Positions 43,421-53,142 of a DNA stretch of 64,000 bases are shown here, in pieces (the first letter of the stretch is position 1; each line of letters opens with the position of its first letter). The notes under the pieces are model-generated. The model did no database searches, had not been told where the DNA came from, and saw nothing but the letters and a program-made list of their open reading frames with translations. The position numbers and the translations under genes are program-made. Where the stretch lies: assembly GCA_036555515.1 (NCBI GenBank), contig DATBLC010000055.1:1-64000 (forward strand). Direction: 5' to 3'. Source of the stretch: DATACQ01 sp036555515 (GTDB lineage: Bacteria > Desulfobacterota > Binatia > UBA9968).

Positions 43421-45898
43421 ATGGTCGCCTCGCACCCCGAACCCAAAGGCTTAAATAGACGGATTCAGCATCCCTCAGTCTGGCTCGTCGTACCGACAGC
43501 GTTGCTTTTGCTCGGCCAGGCAACGGCGCCGTTCGCGCCGGCTGATACCTCCGCGGCGAGGTTTCTGCTTGTCGCGCCGCTGTTTCTTTGCCCGCTGGCA
43601 AAGAGTCGGCGTTGGGGCATGCTGCTGTTTCTTGGTGCCCTTGCCTTTGGCGTAGGTCATGTCAGGCACCGTGAGCTTCTTGAGCCGGTATTTCCGCCGA
43701 ATCATCTGCGCTCGGCGATGAACCGCGCCGAGCCGCTTTACATTGAAGGTTCTTTATTGCAAGAGCCCGAAAAGCTGCCGAACCGAAGCCGCTGGATTAT
43801 TCGGACCCAACGCATCTGGCATCCCACCGGGGCGGAGGAGATTACCGGAAACTTGCTTGTCACCGTACGAACTGTGCGGCGCGAGTGGCGCTTCGGCGAC
43901 GGAGTACGCTTTAAGGTGCGGCCGGTAGTGCCCCGTGATAGCGGCAACCCCGGTGGCTTCAATTACGCGAGCTATTTGGCGCGGCGCGAGATTTACGCTT
44001 CTGCGTTTCTAGACAACGACCAAGACGTCGAGTTGGTGAAGCGCCAACCGGACAAGGTGCGGGGTTCCATCGAGGATTTGCGCAGAGCGATTCGCCGCCA
44101 TATTCAGGAAAACTTCTCCGCGGCCAATGGCGCTTTGCTCAAAGCCCTGGTCATCGGCGACATGGGCGAAATCAACAAAGAGACGCGCGGCGCTTTCACA
44201 GCCGCCGGTGTGAACCATGTGCTGTCGATCTCGGGGTTGCACGTGGCGATGCTGGGCTTGGTGGTCTTCGCGCTGATCCGCTTTGGCCTTGCCTGGAGCA
44301 CGTATTGTTTGCTGCGTTGGAACTTGATCAAAGTAGCGGCGTTTTTTTCTTTCGTCGCGGTCGTATTCTACACCGCGCTGGCCGGCGCGATGGTGCCGAC
44401 TGTGCGCTCGGCGATCATGATCGGTGCCTACCAACTGGCGGTGTTGCTCGACCGGGAGGAAGAGGTATTCACCAGTCTCGCGTTGGCGGCCCTGCTGATC
44501 GCGCTGGTCTGGCCGGGAGTCATCGCGGACATTTCGTTTCAACTGTCGTTTTTGGCTGTCTTGTTCATCGTCTGGGGCGCGCGCAAAATGCAAGCGCGGC
44601 GGGCGCCGAAAAGACGGGATGAATTGCCGCAGGAGCGAAGCTGGCTGCGGGAAAAGTTGCGCCAGGCTGCGCCGCATTTTATGGTGCCGCTAATCGCTAC
44701 CATCGGCACTGGCCCCTTGATAGCGCACTACTTCGGTCATCTTTCCCTGGCCGGCTTTGTAGCAAACCCGCTGATCGTGCCATTGATCGGGTTTATCGTG
44801 GTGCCCATCGGATTGATGGTGGGTTTTTTGGCGGTAATCGCGCCGCACGCGGCGCCGCCTCTCGTCTGGCTGGCGGAAAATTTACTCTCTTTGGCCCTTT
44901 GGCTGGTGGACTGGTTTGCCAGACTGCCTCTGGCCAATATCGGTGTGCCCGCGCCCAATGCCTGGGAAGTTATTGCGCTGTACTCGTTAATCCTTTTGCT
45001 GTTTGCACTCAAGCGCAATCGCTATGTCTTCGCCGCATTCGTCGTAATCGTAACAGGGCTGTGCGCGGACACCTATTATTGGTGGCATGAGCGCTGGCGG
45101 CGCGTTGAGTTGCGCGTCACCCATCTCAACGTTGGCCAGGGCGACGCCGCCGTGGTGGAGTTGCCCGGCTCGAAGGTTTTGTTGCTTGATGCCGGGGGTA
45201 CGGCGTTCGGCGACTTCGATCCCGGCGAATCCATTGTCGCGCCATTTTTGCGCGCCCGGAAAATTCTCAAAGTTGATTATCTGGCAGTTACACATCCGCG
45301 CATCGACCACTACGGTGGCATGCGCGCCATTGTGAGCGAGTTCGCTCCGTCGGAATTCTGGTCGGTAGGAGCGCGGGGCAAGACTCCTCGATTCGAGGAT
45401 TTGGAGGACATGCTGAATCGCCGCAAGATAACCCGTGTAGCGCTGAGCGAAACCAACGCCTGCCGGGTCGTTGATGGGGTCAAAATCTGCGTGCTTTTTT
45501 CGCCGGACGGCGGGGACGGCGGATCCGTGATCCTGCGCCTCGAGTACGGCAGGCTGCGCTATTTATTCGCCGGTGATATCGGCAAACGAGAGGAAGCAGT
45601 GTCGCTGCGAGATCGAGAGGCACTGCGCAGCGTTGTGTTGAAAGTTCCCCGCCATGGGAGCACGACGGCGAGCGGCCCGGCATTTATTGCGGCAGTACGG
45701 CCCAGGCTTGCAATAATTTCCGCCGGCGCGCGCGGTCGCTTCGAGACCCAGCGCGACGAAGTGAGCGCGCGCTATCGGGACAGCGGCGCTGAAGTATTGC
45801 GCACGGATCACGACGGCGCCATCGTCGTCGAATCCGACGGCGCCAGCATTCGTTATCGAGGATACAAGAGTGAGAGGAAAGGCGTAATCAGATTTTGA
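43421..45898 (+). CDS. comEC: ComEC/Rec2-type DNA-uptake channel protein
   Basis: This 825-residue membrane protein would carry single-stranded DNA across the inner membrane. It has an N-terminal DUF4131/OB-like part (about 20-200), a competence domain with about ten helices (HVLSISGLHVAMLGLVVFAL and GAMVPTVRSAIMIG are diagnostic) and a C-terminal metallo-beta-lactamase-like domain (about 565-815, LNVGQGDAAVVE). The metal motif is unusual: THPRIDHYGG where HxDxDH or HxHxDH is typical, and PRHGS where PHHGS is usual. The start is 7 bp after uvrC, suggesting one transcript. No other competence gene is in the window. Confidence 0.92.
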   Translation: MVASHPEPKGLNRRIQHPSVWLVVPTALLLLGQATAPFAPADTSAARFLLVAPLFLCPLAKSRRWGMLLFLGALAFGVGHVRHRELLEPVFPPNHLRSAMNRAEPLYIEGSLLQEPEKLPNRSRWIIRTQRIWHPTGAEEITGNLLVTVRTVRREWRFGDGVRFKVRPVVPRDSGNPGGFNYASYLARREIYASAFLDNDQDVELVKRQPDKVRGSIEDLRRAIRRHIQENFSAANGALLKALVIGDMGEINKETRGAFTAAGVNHVLSISGLHVAMLGLVVFALIRFGLAWSTYCLLRWNLIKVAAFFSFVAVVFYTALAGAMVPTVRSAIMIGAYQLAVLLDREEEVFTSLALAALLIALVWPGVIADISFQLSFLAVLFIVWGARKMQARRAPKRRDELPQERSWLREKLRQAAPHFMVPLIATIGTGPLIAHYFGHLSLAGFVANPLIVPLIGFIVVPIGLMVGFLAVIAPHAAPPLVWLAENLLSLALWLVDWFARLPLANIGVPAPNAWEVIALYSLILLLFALKRNRYVFAAFVVIVTGLCADTYYWWHERWRRVELRVTHLNVGQGDAAVVELPGSKVLLLDAGGTAFGDFDPGESIVAPFLRARKILKVDYLAVTHPRIDHYGGMRAIVSEFAPSEFWSVGARGKTPRFEDLEDMLNRRKITRVALSETNACRVVDGVKICVLFSPDGGDGGSVILRLEYGRLRYLFAGDIGKREEAVSLRDREALRSVVLKVPRHGSTTASGPAFIAAVRPRLAIISAGARGRFETQRDEVSARYRDSGAEVLRTDHDGAIVVESDGASIRYRGYKSERKGVIRF

Positions 45899-45917
45899 TG
45901 CGATGGATGCCGATTAC

Positions 45918-45997
45918 GTCAAAATAATCAAATCGTTCAAGGCACCCGACAATCCAGGAGAGTTTGCAACGATGTGACCGATTCGAACGGCTTGAAC
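45918..45997. repeat. Nonamer units in both orientations
   Basis: GTCAAAATA, ATCAAATC and GTTCAAGGC (45918-45943) are followed by reverse-oriented units GATTCGAAC GGCTTGAAC (45980-45997). This lies between the converging comEC and epimerase genes. Confidence 0.5.
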
Positions 45998-46016
45998 CCG
46001 TGGCTCCAGGGGTTAT
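45994..46016. terminator. Weak hairpin between convergent genes
   Basis: AACCCGTGG and CCAGGGGTT can pair with one mismatch and a tight loop, followed by ATTT. It could terminate comEC or the epimerase gene, but the T tract is poor. Confidence 0.25.
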
Positions 46017-46027
46017 TTCCGGTCAAA

Positions 46028-46975
46028 TTACCCAAGCGCTTTTAGTTCCTCGATGTAATCCTTGAAGCCCGCCTCGATGTCGAAATCCGGCTGCCAGCCG
46101 AGCACTTCCTTGGCTTTCTTGATGACCATCGGCTGCTTCGCCGAGCGCGGTTTGGTTCCCGGAATGATTTCGACTTGCAGTTTGGGCAGTAGCTTTTCTG
46201 CGGTGGCGACGAGGTTATCGAATGAAATCACCACGCCGGTGCCGATGTTGAGTGTCACGGGCTCTTTGAGCGGAGTCGTAGCCGCCTTGTCGAGGGCGCG
46301 GCCCAGATCTTTATAGTAGACGTACTCAAAATCGCGCGCCACCTCCTGAGCTATCTTGACGACACCGCCTTTAATCCCTGTTTGGAGCATGTTCTGCACC
46401 ATCTCGCCGCCGCCGGAACCGCCAGCGAAATGACCGACTCCGTAAACGTTGGCAAGGCGCAAGACGATCAACTCGAAACCGAACATACGCTGATAGGCTT
46501 CGACCATCAGCTCTTTGGCCACCTTCGAGTTGCCATAGGGCTCCCCCGGTCCGCGGCGGAAATCTTCGTCGATGGGGTTGGGTTCGCCTTGGCGCCGGTC
46601 GTAGACACCGAAGGTGCTGATCTGCACGAGACGTTTGACGCCGGTCAAGCGCACGGCTTCGGCGACGTTGATCGTGCCCATGACGTTGATTTGTAGGCCG
46701 GTATAAACGGGTTGGGCCACTTTGCCGCCGATCAGACCGGCGGTGTGCAGGACGGTGTCGCATTTGTGTTTCTGAAGCGTCTCGATCAGCGACGGCAAAT
46801 CACGAATATCCCGCTGCACGACGGTAACATCGGCGCCGCCAAGTTTGTGCGCGAGAAAATCTTTTCGTGGCGCGACGTCGTAGAAAACCACTTTTTCGCC
46901 CCGCTTTAACGCGTTTTGCGCATAAGAAGTGCCGACTAAACCCAAACCCGTAATCAGCGTCGTGCCCATATTCAC
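46028..46975 (-). CDS. NAD-dependent epimerase/dehydratase (extended SDR)
   Basis: This 315-residue extended short-chain dehydrogenase resembles nucleotide-sugar epimerases. The N-terminal NAD site is LITGLGLVGTSYAQ (a GxxGxxG form). The catalytic pair sits in GEPYGNSKVAKE (YxxxK), with ISTFGVYD before it. LRLANVYGVGHFAGG and the C-terminal VLGWQPDFDIEAGFKDYIEE are typical. The exact substrate is unknown. It is not in an obvious sugar-biosynthesis cluster; the adjacent minus-strand gene upstream encodes a secreted modular protein. Confidence 0.88.
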   Translation of the reverse strand: MNMGTTLITGLGLVGTSYAQNALKRGEKVVFYDVAPRKDFLAHKLGGADVTVVQRDIRDLPSLIETLQKHKCDTVLHTAGLIGGKVAQPVYTGLQINVMGTINVAEAVRLTGVKRLVQISTFGVYDRRQGEPNPIDEDFRRGPGEPYGNSKVAKELMVEAYQRMFGFELIVLRLANVYGVGHFAGGSGGGEMVQNMLQTGIKGGVVKIAQEVARDFEYVYYKDLGRALDKAATTPLKEPVTLNIGTGVVISFDNLVATAEKLLPKLQVEIIPGTKPRSAKQPMVIKKAKEVLGWQPDFDIEAGFKDYIEELKALG

Positions 46976-47164
46976 TCCTTTCTCCGCTGGTGCATTTCGC
47001 TTCTCGTTTACTTCAAGTAATGCAAAATGTCCAGGCCCGGAACGCGATTGAATTGGCGCTTGGACAGGGTGTTCGGCGCCCTATAGTATGAGGGATTGAA
47101 TGTAAAATGTTCGACAAAGAAATAGCGCGATGCGCTTGAAAAAGTAAACTTGCTCGCCATGGGC

Positions 47165-49663
47165 TTACCAATTTCCGACCACGGGCCGGTCGCCGGCTTT
47201 GCCGAAGGCAGCGACACAGATGTCGATCGTACAGCTGTCCATTCGACCATTGCCGTTCTTATCCAAGAACCATTCACCGGTGCCAGGGCGAAAGACGCCA
47301 ATTCTTGCTTTGCCCGTGCCGTCCCAGTCACCTGCCACCGGTAAATCAGTCGTTCGGCCAAAACCCGAAAGGCATTTGTCCACGTTACAGCCGTCCCAAA
47401 CTCCATTGCCGTTATAGTCTAACTGCCAGGTGGGTCCATCCGCATCGAAAACGCCAAGTTTGTCTTCACCGCTTCCGTTCCAATCGCCGAGAACCGCAAA
47501 GTCCCCGGGATTGCCAAACTTTGAGACGCAAGCATCGACGCCGCAACCGTCGTAGACCCAGTTTTTGTTCGTATCGAACTGCCAAACACCCCTATCAGTG
47601 ACGGTGTTTTTGCCGTTCACATTAGTGATCACCGCGGAGCGAAAAATTCCAATGACGGGGTTATCCGAATCCTTTTGATAACCCACCAAGGGGATGTCTC
47701 CCGGCGAGCCGAGAGACGTAACACAGACGTCAACCGAGCAGCCATCCCACTGGCCGTTGCCGTTACGGTCCAAGTACCATCTGCCGTTGGCCGCAGTGAA
47801 TGTTCCGATTTGAGCTGTCTCGCCGCTATTCCAGTTTCCGACAACCGGTAAGCCGTCGCTCTGCGCCACCCATTTTAAACACATGTCAACCGAGCAACCA
47901 TCCCAAAGGCCGTTACCGTTACGGTCGAGAAAAAACTCGCCTGTGGTCGGACGATAAACGCCGATTTTAGCCGTGGCCGGCACAGCGGCACCAAAGACTG
48001 CCGTAACCGAAGTACTCCCGCTCACGGTCACGGTGCAGCTACTGGCTTGGCCGCATTCACCGCCGCTCCAACCTCTAAAAACCGACCCGGCAGCAGGTGT
48101 AGCCGTCAGTTTAACCGATGTGCCGGACGCGAAGGGCTCATTGCAGTCGCTTCCGCAATTGATCCCGGCGGGTGTTGATTTTACAGCGCCGGTTCCGCTT
48201 CCCGATTTGCTTATGTTCAAACCGACGGACTGCGAGCTGAAAGTGGCGGTGCAGGCGATATCGGTGTTCATGGTGACCGCGCCGTCTTGGCAATCCGCGT
48301 TGCCGCTCCAGCCGCTGAAGATTGACCCGGACACGGGAGTGGCGGTCAGTTTGACAAGGGTGCCAACACCGTACGCCTGAGCGCAGACCGTGCCGCAATC
48401 GACACCGCTGGGTGAGCTGGTTACGGTTCCGTTACCGGATCCGTTGCTCGTGAGGGCTTTCACCACGCTGACGCTTAAGGTGGCGCTTGACGCGGCAGAG
48501 TCAGACGTAGAGAGCAATCCCGCGTCAGCCGCTAATGCAACCGTGGTTGTGGATGAAGTCGACGCGACAGAAGTCGACGTAGCGCCGGGAGTGAAATTTA
48601 AGTCCGTGGTCAAAATGATAGAATCCAGCTTCGTGCCGTCTTCTCGTTGTCTGAAAGCGATCTGAACACTCCCTGCCGCGAACGACAAAGTTGCAACCTT
48701 GTTCCACTTCCAAGCAGTGCTTAGGGGAACAGACCATTCCTTTACGAGAGTCCCGTTTCTGGTTACGTAAAAAGAATCGCTGCTCCCGTCGGGCGCAATC
48801 GTCCGAGCCCACAAAGCCCGGGTTCCGGCCTGAGGAATATTGATGGTAAATCTAACCTGTCCGGGGCCTCCATTAGTGCCATCCGTATAGTTACTGCCGC
48901 TTCCTTGGGGGACCACCACGTACTTTCCTCCAGAAGCTGCACTATCGGATCGAATTGCCATCGGCGCTGTGAGGGTACCCGCCTCGGCCTGCACGGTAAT
49001 CGTGCTTCCGGAAGTCGTCGACGATGCGACGACCGCCAAAGTGAAAGCTGCAGTTCTGACAAGACCGCCGCCCGTTCCTGTGACGGTGATTAAGTAATTC
49101 CCGGTAGGGGTGGAGGACGAGGTCGTTATGTTCAATGTTCGCGAACAGGTTGGAGTGCACGAGTTTGACGTGGCATAGGAGGCCGTGGAGCCACTGGGAA
49201 GACCCGCGGTTGAAAAAGAAACCGCCTGAGAGGAACCAGAGGCGAGCGTGGCCGTAATGACATTGCTTACCGACTGTCCACGAGTCACTGATTTATTACC
49301 GCCGTGAGTGAGTGAGAAATTAAACGTCGACGAGCCACTAGGTGTAGTCTTGCACGCTTCGGGTGTATACGGCGAAAAGCCGGCTGAATTATAGGCGCGT
49401 ATTCGGTAGCAAAAAGTAGTCGCCGCAGCGAGCCCGCTATTAACGTAGGACTTAACGTTTGCCCCGACTGTGGCAATCTGAGCGAATGTTCCGCCAGTGC
49501 CGGTTTTCCGTTCGATCAAGAACCCGGTTTCGTTGCTTGAGTTATCAGTCCACGACAATGTAATATCGGCGGCGACGATGGGACTAAGCCATCCTGCAGC
49601 AAGCGTCACCAGAAAAGTGGCGATTGCGATTAGGGTTAGGCTGCTGATCGGGTTCTGAATCAT
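47165..49663 (-). CDS. Large secreted modular protein (FnIII, CBM-like, B-repeat-like, Ca-binding-type repeats)
   Basis: This 832-residue protein starts at 49663, where AAGGAGA gives a good ribosome binding site. It has a signal peptide (1-32, to PIVAA) and a fibronectin-III domain (about 33-107, WTDNSSNETGFLIERKTG). A beta-rich stretch (115-215) and a CBM6/35-like domain (about 222-355, VQAEAGTLTAP) follow. Two InlB B-repeat-like modules (about 402-476 and 482-558) each contain VKLTATPxxGSxFxGWSG. Five C-terminal repeats of about 50 residues (566-832) follow the pattern GVFRxxTGxWxLDxNGNG plus WDGCxVDxC, ending in GDWxGxG. The DxNGNG loops suggest Ca2+ binding and the CxxxxC pairs disulfides. 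No cell-anchor motif was seen; an extracellular binding or adhesion role is inferred. Confidence 0.83.
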   Translation of the reverse strand: MIQNPISSLTLIAIATFLVTLAAGWLSPIVAADITLSWTDNSSNETGFLIERKTGTGGTFAQIATVGANVKSYVNSGLAAATTFCYRIRAYNSAGFSPYTPEACKTTPSGSSTFNFSLTHGGNKSVTRGQSVSNVITATLASGSSQAVSFSTAGLPSGSTASYATSNSCTPTCSRTLNITTSSSTPTGNYLITVTGTGGGLVRTAAFTLAVVASSTTSGSTITVQAEAGTLTAPMAIRSDSAASGGKYVVVPQGSGSNYTDGTNGGPGQVRFTINIPQAGTRALWARTIAPDGSSDSFYVTRNGTLVKEWSVPLSTAWKWNKVATLSFAAGSVQIAFRQREDGTKLDSIILTTDLNFTPGATSTSVASTSSTTTVALAADAGLLSTSDSAASSATLSVSVVKALTSNGSGNGTVTSSPSGVDCGTVCAQAYGVGTLVKLTATPVSGSIFSGWSGNADCQDGAVTMNTDIACTATFSSQSVGLNISKSGSGTGAVKSTPAGINCGSDCNEPFASGTSVKLTATPAAGSVFRGWSGGECGQASSCTVTVSGSTSVTAVFGAAVPATAKIGVYRPTTGEFFLDRNGNGLWDGCSVDMCLKWVAQSDGLPVVGNWNSGETAQIGTFTAANGRWYLDRNGNGQWDGCSVDVCVTSLGSPGDIPLVGYQKDSDNPVIGIFRSAVITNVNGKNTVTDRGVWQFDTNKNWVYDGCGVDACVSKFGNPGDFAVLGDWNGSGEDKLGVFDADGPTWQLDYNGNGVWDGCNVDKCLSGFGRTTDLPVAGDWDGTGKARIGVFRPGTGEWFLDKNGNGRMDSCTIDICVAAFGKAGDRPVVGNW

Positions 49664-50399
49664 CGATGTCTCCTTTCTGCGAGCCGCAGTGGCCGACAAG
49701 TCGCCGAAGATTCGCACGGCGATCTAACATCGCTGCCACTTATCAGTTTCGTTCCATTGGAAGTCCGACCCAGCAGCGCGAACTACCACACATCAGCTCT
49801 GAGTCCAGAACTTAGGCTGAAACTTACTCTTCAAAAATGAGAAATATGAAAATTTTTTTTGCAACTTTGCAAATAATGTACCAGATTACCGACAGCTCGA
49901 TTCTGTTGAATGTTAGAGCGGCCCGCACGGCCGCCAATCAAATCAATCGCGAGCCGGAGCAACTTAACAAACGAGCTTTAAATCAAAGGCTTATGGACGA
50001 TCGGACAGCACAACGCGCTTCAGAGACTAATCGCGGAACAGTTTGCAATTCCACCGGGGCGGTCGATATAAAACAAAGTCTTGAAAATCTTGATGGGATG
50101 GTGTTTGGAATGTAACGCATAAAGTGGAGGGAAAAAGCAACAAGAGCCTGTTTGGAAAGCCTTCACCTTTTGTTTTATATTTGTGCAGCTCTTGGGATTG
50201 CTGGAGGTCGTAGAATGTGCCCCTCCGAATGATGATAGGCAATTGAGAACTTTGATCGAATCCGTTTGAAAAAACTCTGCCAACGTAGGCAAAATAGGAA
50301 CACAGCAGATAGCGATTGCGAAAAGTTGCGAGAGGGGAGGAGTATTTTTTATAGTCTCTCGTTGGCGACTCTTGCCATAGGTGGAGAAAGTTGTGAGTC
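49664..50399. other. Intergenic, no gene recognised
   Basis: About 735 bp upstream of both the secreted protein (minus) and thrC (plus). A 92-codon frame at 49837-50115 has no recognised domain and no ribosome binding site. It is A/T-richer than its neighbours and probably holds divergent promoters. Confidence 0.5.
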
Positions 50400-51749
50400 A
50401 TGAGCTATAACGCGTGGTTTCAATGCATAAGTGATTGTCCGGGGCAATATAGTCTGCTGGAGATCATCTATCGATGTCCGAAATGTGCTGGTCTACTCGA
50501 AGTGCGTCACGATATGGATGCACTGGCGACCAGGGCCGCCGCGGCCTGGATCAAGCTGTTCGATGATCGCTTGGGCCAGAACGTGTATCCGTATGGATCG
50601 GGGGTCTGGGCCAAGAAGGAGTGGGTCGTTCCGTTTATAGATAACGCCAATATCGTCTCTATGTGCGAGGGCAATACCAATCTGTTTTGGGCGAACCGTT
50701 ACGGCAAGCAACTTCACCTGGAAGATCTCTGGGTCAAACAGTGCGGCAATTCGCACACGGGATCCTTTAAGGATCTGGGCATGACCGTTTTGGTCTCCGT
50801 AGTTAACCAGATGATCGCCAACGGTGAGCCCATCGATGCAGTCGCCTGCGCGTCGACAGGGGACACGTCGGCGGCGCTGGCGGCTTACGGTGCGGCGGCA
50901 GGGATTCCGACCGTGGTATTCCTGCCGCGGGACAAAGTATCACCGGCGCAGTTGGTACAACCACTCGCCAACGGCGCATTGGTGTTGTCCCTCGACACTG
51001 ATTTCGATGGTTGCATGGCCGCGGTCCAGGAGGTCACCCGGCACAAGCATATATACCTTGCTAATTCGATGAACAGCCTACGCATCGAGGGTCAGAAAAC
51101 CATCGCCGTCGAAATCGTCCAACAGTTCGACTGGGAAGTGCCGGATTGGGTAATTTTGCCGGGCGGCAACCTGGGCAACGTGAGCGCTATAGGCAAGGGA
51201 TTCTTGATGTTGCGCGACCTGGGTTTGATCTCAAAGCTGCCGCGCATCTGTGTGGCGCAGGCGGAGCATGCCAATCCCTTTTATCTCTCCTATTTGAAAA
51301 GCTTCGAGCAATTCGAGCCAATCACGGCGCGGAAAACTTTGGCCAGCGCGATTCAGATCGGCAATCCGGTGAGCATTCGCAAAGCGATATCGACATTGCA
51401 GCGCTTTAACGGAGTGGTGGAGCAGGCTTCTGAGCTGGAGCTGGCCGAAGAAGTGGCGCGAGCGGACCGCACCGGTATGTTCAATTGCCCGCACACCGGC
51501 GTAGCGCTGGCGGCGTTGCGCAAATTGGTGGCACGCAAAGTCATTCGCGGGCATGAGCGCGTCGTGGTCATCTCCACCGCCCATGGCCTAAAATTTGCGG
51601 ACCAGAAAATCGCCTATCACGCCGGCGCTCTCGAAGGTATCCAGGGTACCCAAGCCAATCGCCCAGTGGAGTCGAGCGCTGACCCGAAGCACATCAGCGA
51701 CGCGATCTCCCGCTACGTCGAGCGCTTGCGGCTATTGGACCGGCAATGA
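50400..51749 (+). CDS. thrC: Threonine synthase
   Basis: This 449-residue PLP enzyme converts O-phosphohomoserine to threonine. An N-terminal zinc-ribbon-like pair (QCISDC and YRCPKC) precedes the fold-type II core. The PLP lysine is K124 in GNSHTGSFKDLGM, and the phosphate loop lies near PGGNLGNVSAIG. It begins an operon: its stop overlaps the start of the cystathionine gamma-synthase-like gene by 4 bp (ATGA). Both enzymes can use O-phosphohomoserine in plants, so the pairing suggests branch-point control. Confidence 0.92.
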   Translation: MSYNAWFQCISDCPGQYSLLEIIYRCPKCAGLLEVRHDMDALATRAAAAWIKLFDDRLGQNVYPYGSGVWAKKEWVVPFIDNANIVSMCEGNTNLFWANRYGKQLHLEDLWVKQCGNSHTGSFKDLGMTVLVSVVNQMIANGEPIDAVACASTGDTSAALAAYGAAAGIPTVVFLPRDKVSPAQLVQPLANGALVLSLDTDFDGCMAAVQEVTRHKHIYLANSMNSLRIEGQKTIAVEIVQQFDWEVPDWVILPGGNLGNVSAIGKGFLMLRDLGLISKLPRICVAQAEHANPFYLSYLKSFEQFEPITARKTLASAIQIGNPVSIRKAISTLQRFNGVVEQASELELAEEVARADRTGMFNCPHTGVALAALRKLVARKVIRGHERVVVISTAHGLKFADQKIAYHAGALEGIQGTQANRPVESSADPKHISDAISRYVERLRLLDRQ

Positions 51750-52969
51750 GTCAATCACAGAATAAGACGGCCATCCCTGCGAGCGGTTCCGGCGAAAGGT
51801 CGCCCGGCTTCAGCACCCTGGCCGTGCACGGCGGCGAACCGCGGCCAAAGCTGGGCAATTCCCTGGCAACGCCCATCATCCAGACCGCGACCTATACTTT
51901 CGCCGATACGCGGGAGCTTCATGACCATTTTCAGCGGCGCATCGAGCGCGAAGAATACGGCCGCTACGGCAATCCCACCCAGCGCATCGCCGAACAGAAG
52001 TTGGCGACGTTGGAAGGCGCCGAAGATTGCCTGCTCTTCGCCAGCGGCATGGCCGCGGTGACGACCACGCTCTACGCAGTGTTGGGCCATGGTTCTCACG
52101 TGGTCGTGACGGACGACTCATATCGGCGCACGCGTCAATTCTTGACGCAAATTCTACACCGCTACGGTATCGAAGTGTCGGTGGTTCCCGCCGACGACTA
52201 TCAAGCGATGGAAGAAGCGATCCGGCCTACGACCCGCGTTCTCGTCAGCGAATCACCGACCAATCCGTATAATCGAATCGTCGACATGGAGCGCTTTGCC
52301 GGCATTGGCCTGAAGCACCGCGTCAAAACGATGATCGATGCGACCTTCGCGACGCCGTTCAACCAGCGGCCGCTGGCGTTCGGCGTCGATATCGTGATGC
52401 ATTCGGCGACGAAATATCTCGGCGGCCATAACGATCTGCTGGCTGGCGCGGTGCTTGGCTCGGCCGAATTGGTGGACGGCATTCGCTCATTGCAAGCCGT
52501 CACCGGGGCGATTCTCGATCCGTTGGCCGCCTATCTGCTGGTGCGGGGCCTAAAAACCTTCGCGCTGCGCGTTGCGCGGCAAAATGCCAACGCCCAGGCG
52601 CTCGCCGAGTTTCTCGCCACCCATCCGAAAATCACCGCGGTGCATTATGCAGGGCTGCCTTCACATCCGCACCACGATGTTGCGCGGCGCCAGATGCGCG
52701 GTTTTGGCGGCGTGGTTTCTTTCGAAGTAGCGGGCGATTTGGCGGCAACCTCGCGAGTCGTGGACGCTTGCCGGATTCCGCAGATCGCTCCCTCCCTCGG
52801 AGGAGTCGAGAGCCTAATCGAACAACCCGCGCTAATGAGTTTCTACGAGCTGAGCACCGAAGAACGCCTCATGGTCGGCATCAAGGATAATTTGATCCGC
52901 TACTCCGTCGGCATCGAAGATGCAGACGATCTCATCGCCGACCTCGCTGGCGCTTTAGCGCAGGCGTAA
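51746..52969 (+). CDS. metB: Cystathionine gamma-synthase, plant-type, PLP-dependent
   Basis: This 407-residue Cys/Met-metabolism PLP enzyme has the lysine K223 in MHSATKYLGGHNDLLAG. From memory of plant CGS, several blocks are strikingly similar: EEYGRYGNPT, DDSYRRTRQFLTQIL, SESPTNPYNRIVDMERF, RQMRGFGGVVSFEVAGDL and IAPSLGGVESLIEQPALMS. This suggests use of phosphohomoserine or another activated homoserine; MetZ-type O-succinyl/acetylhomoserine sulfhydrylase activity is the alternative. An extra about 20-residue N-terminus is Ser/Gly-rich. It is translationally coupled to thrC. Confidence 0.82.
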   Translation: MSQSQNKTAIPASGSGERSPGFSTLAVHGGEPRPKLGNSLATPIIQTATYTFADTRELHDHFQRRIEREEYGRYGNPTQRIAEQKLATLEGAEDCLLFASGMAAVTTTLYAVLGHGSHVVVTDDSYRRTRQFLTQILHRYGIEVSVVPADDYQAMEEAIRPTTRVLVSESPTNPYNRIVDMERFAGIGLKHRVKTMIDATFATPFNQRPLAFGVDIVMHSATKYLGGHNDLLAGAVLGSAELVDGIRSLQAVTGAILDPLAAYLLVRGLKTFALRVARQNANAQALAEFLATHPKITAVHYAGLPSHPHHDVARRQMRGFGGVVSFEVAGDLAATSRVVDACRIPQIAPSLGGVESLIEQPALMSFYELSTEERLMVGIKDNLIRYSVGIEDADDLIADLAGALAQA

Positions 52970-52987
52970 TCGAGCATAAGAGATTCT

Positions 52988-53113
52988 TACCGCGAAGACG
53001 CTAGGACGGGCCGACGCGGCAACCAAACGAAACGGAGATTTCACCACGAAGGAGATGAAGTTTAAGAGTATTTATCTCCCAACTGTTCGTGTCTTTCGTG
53101 AACTTCGTGGTGA
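52988..53113. repeat. Inverted intergenic repeat, ACCACGAAG type
   Basis: TCACCACGAAG (53041-53051) and CTTCGTGGTGA (53103-53113) are an exact 11-bp inverted pair, preceded by an AAGACGC-type element at about 52994. Similar CACGAAG elements are common in environmental genomes. Confidence 0.55.
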
Positions 53114-53142
53114 CCAGCCTTTTCGCGAATAAGCCGCTACTG

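Noticed and set aside
49837..50115. Open frame of 92 codons
   Set aside because: A/T-rich start region, no ribosome binding site and no domain-like pattern.
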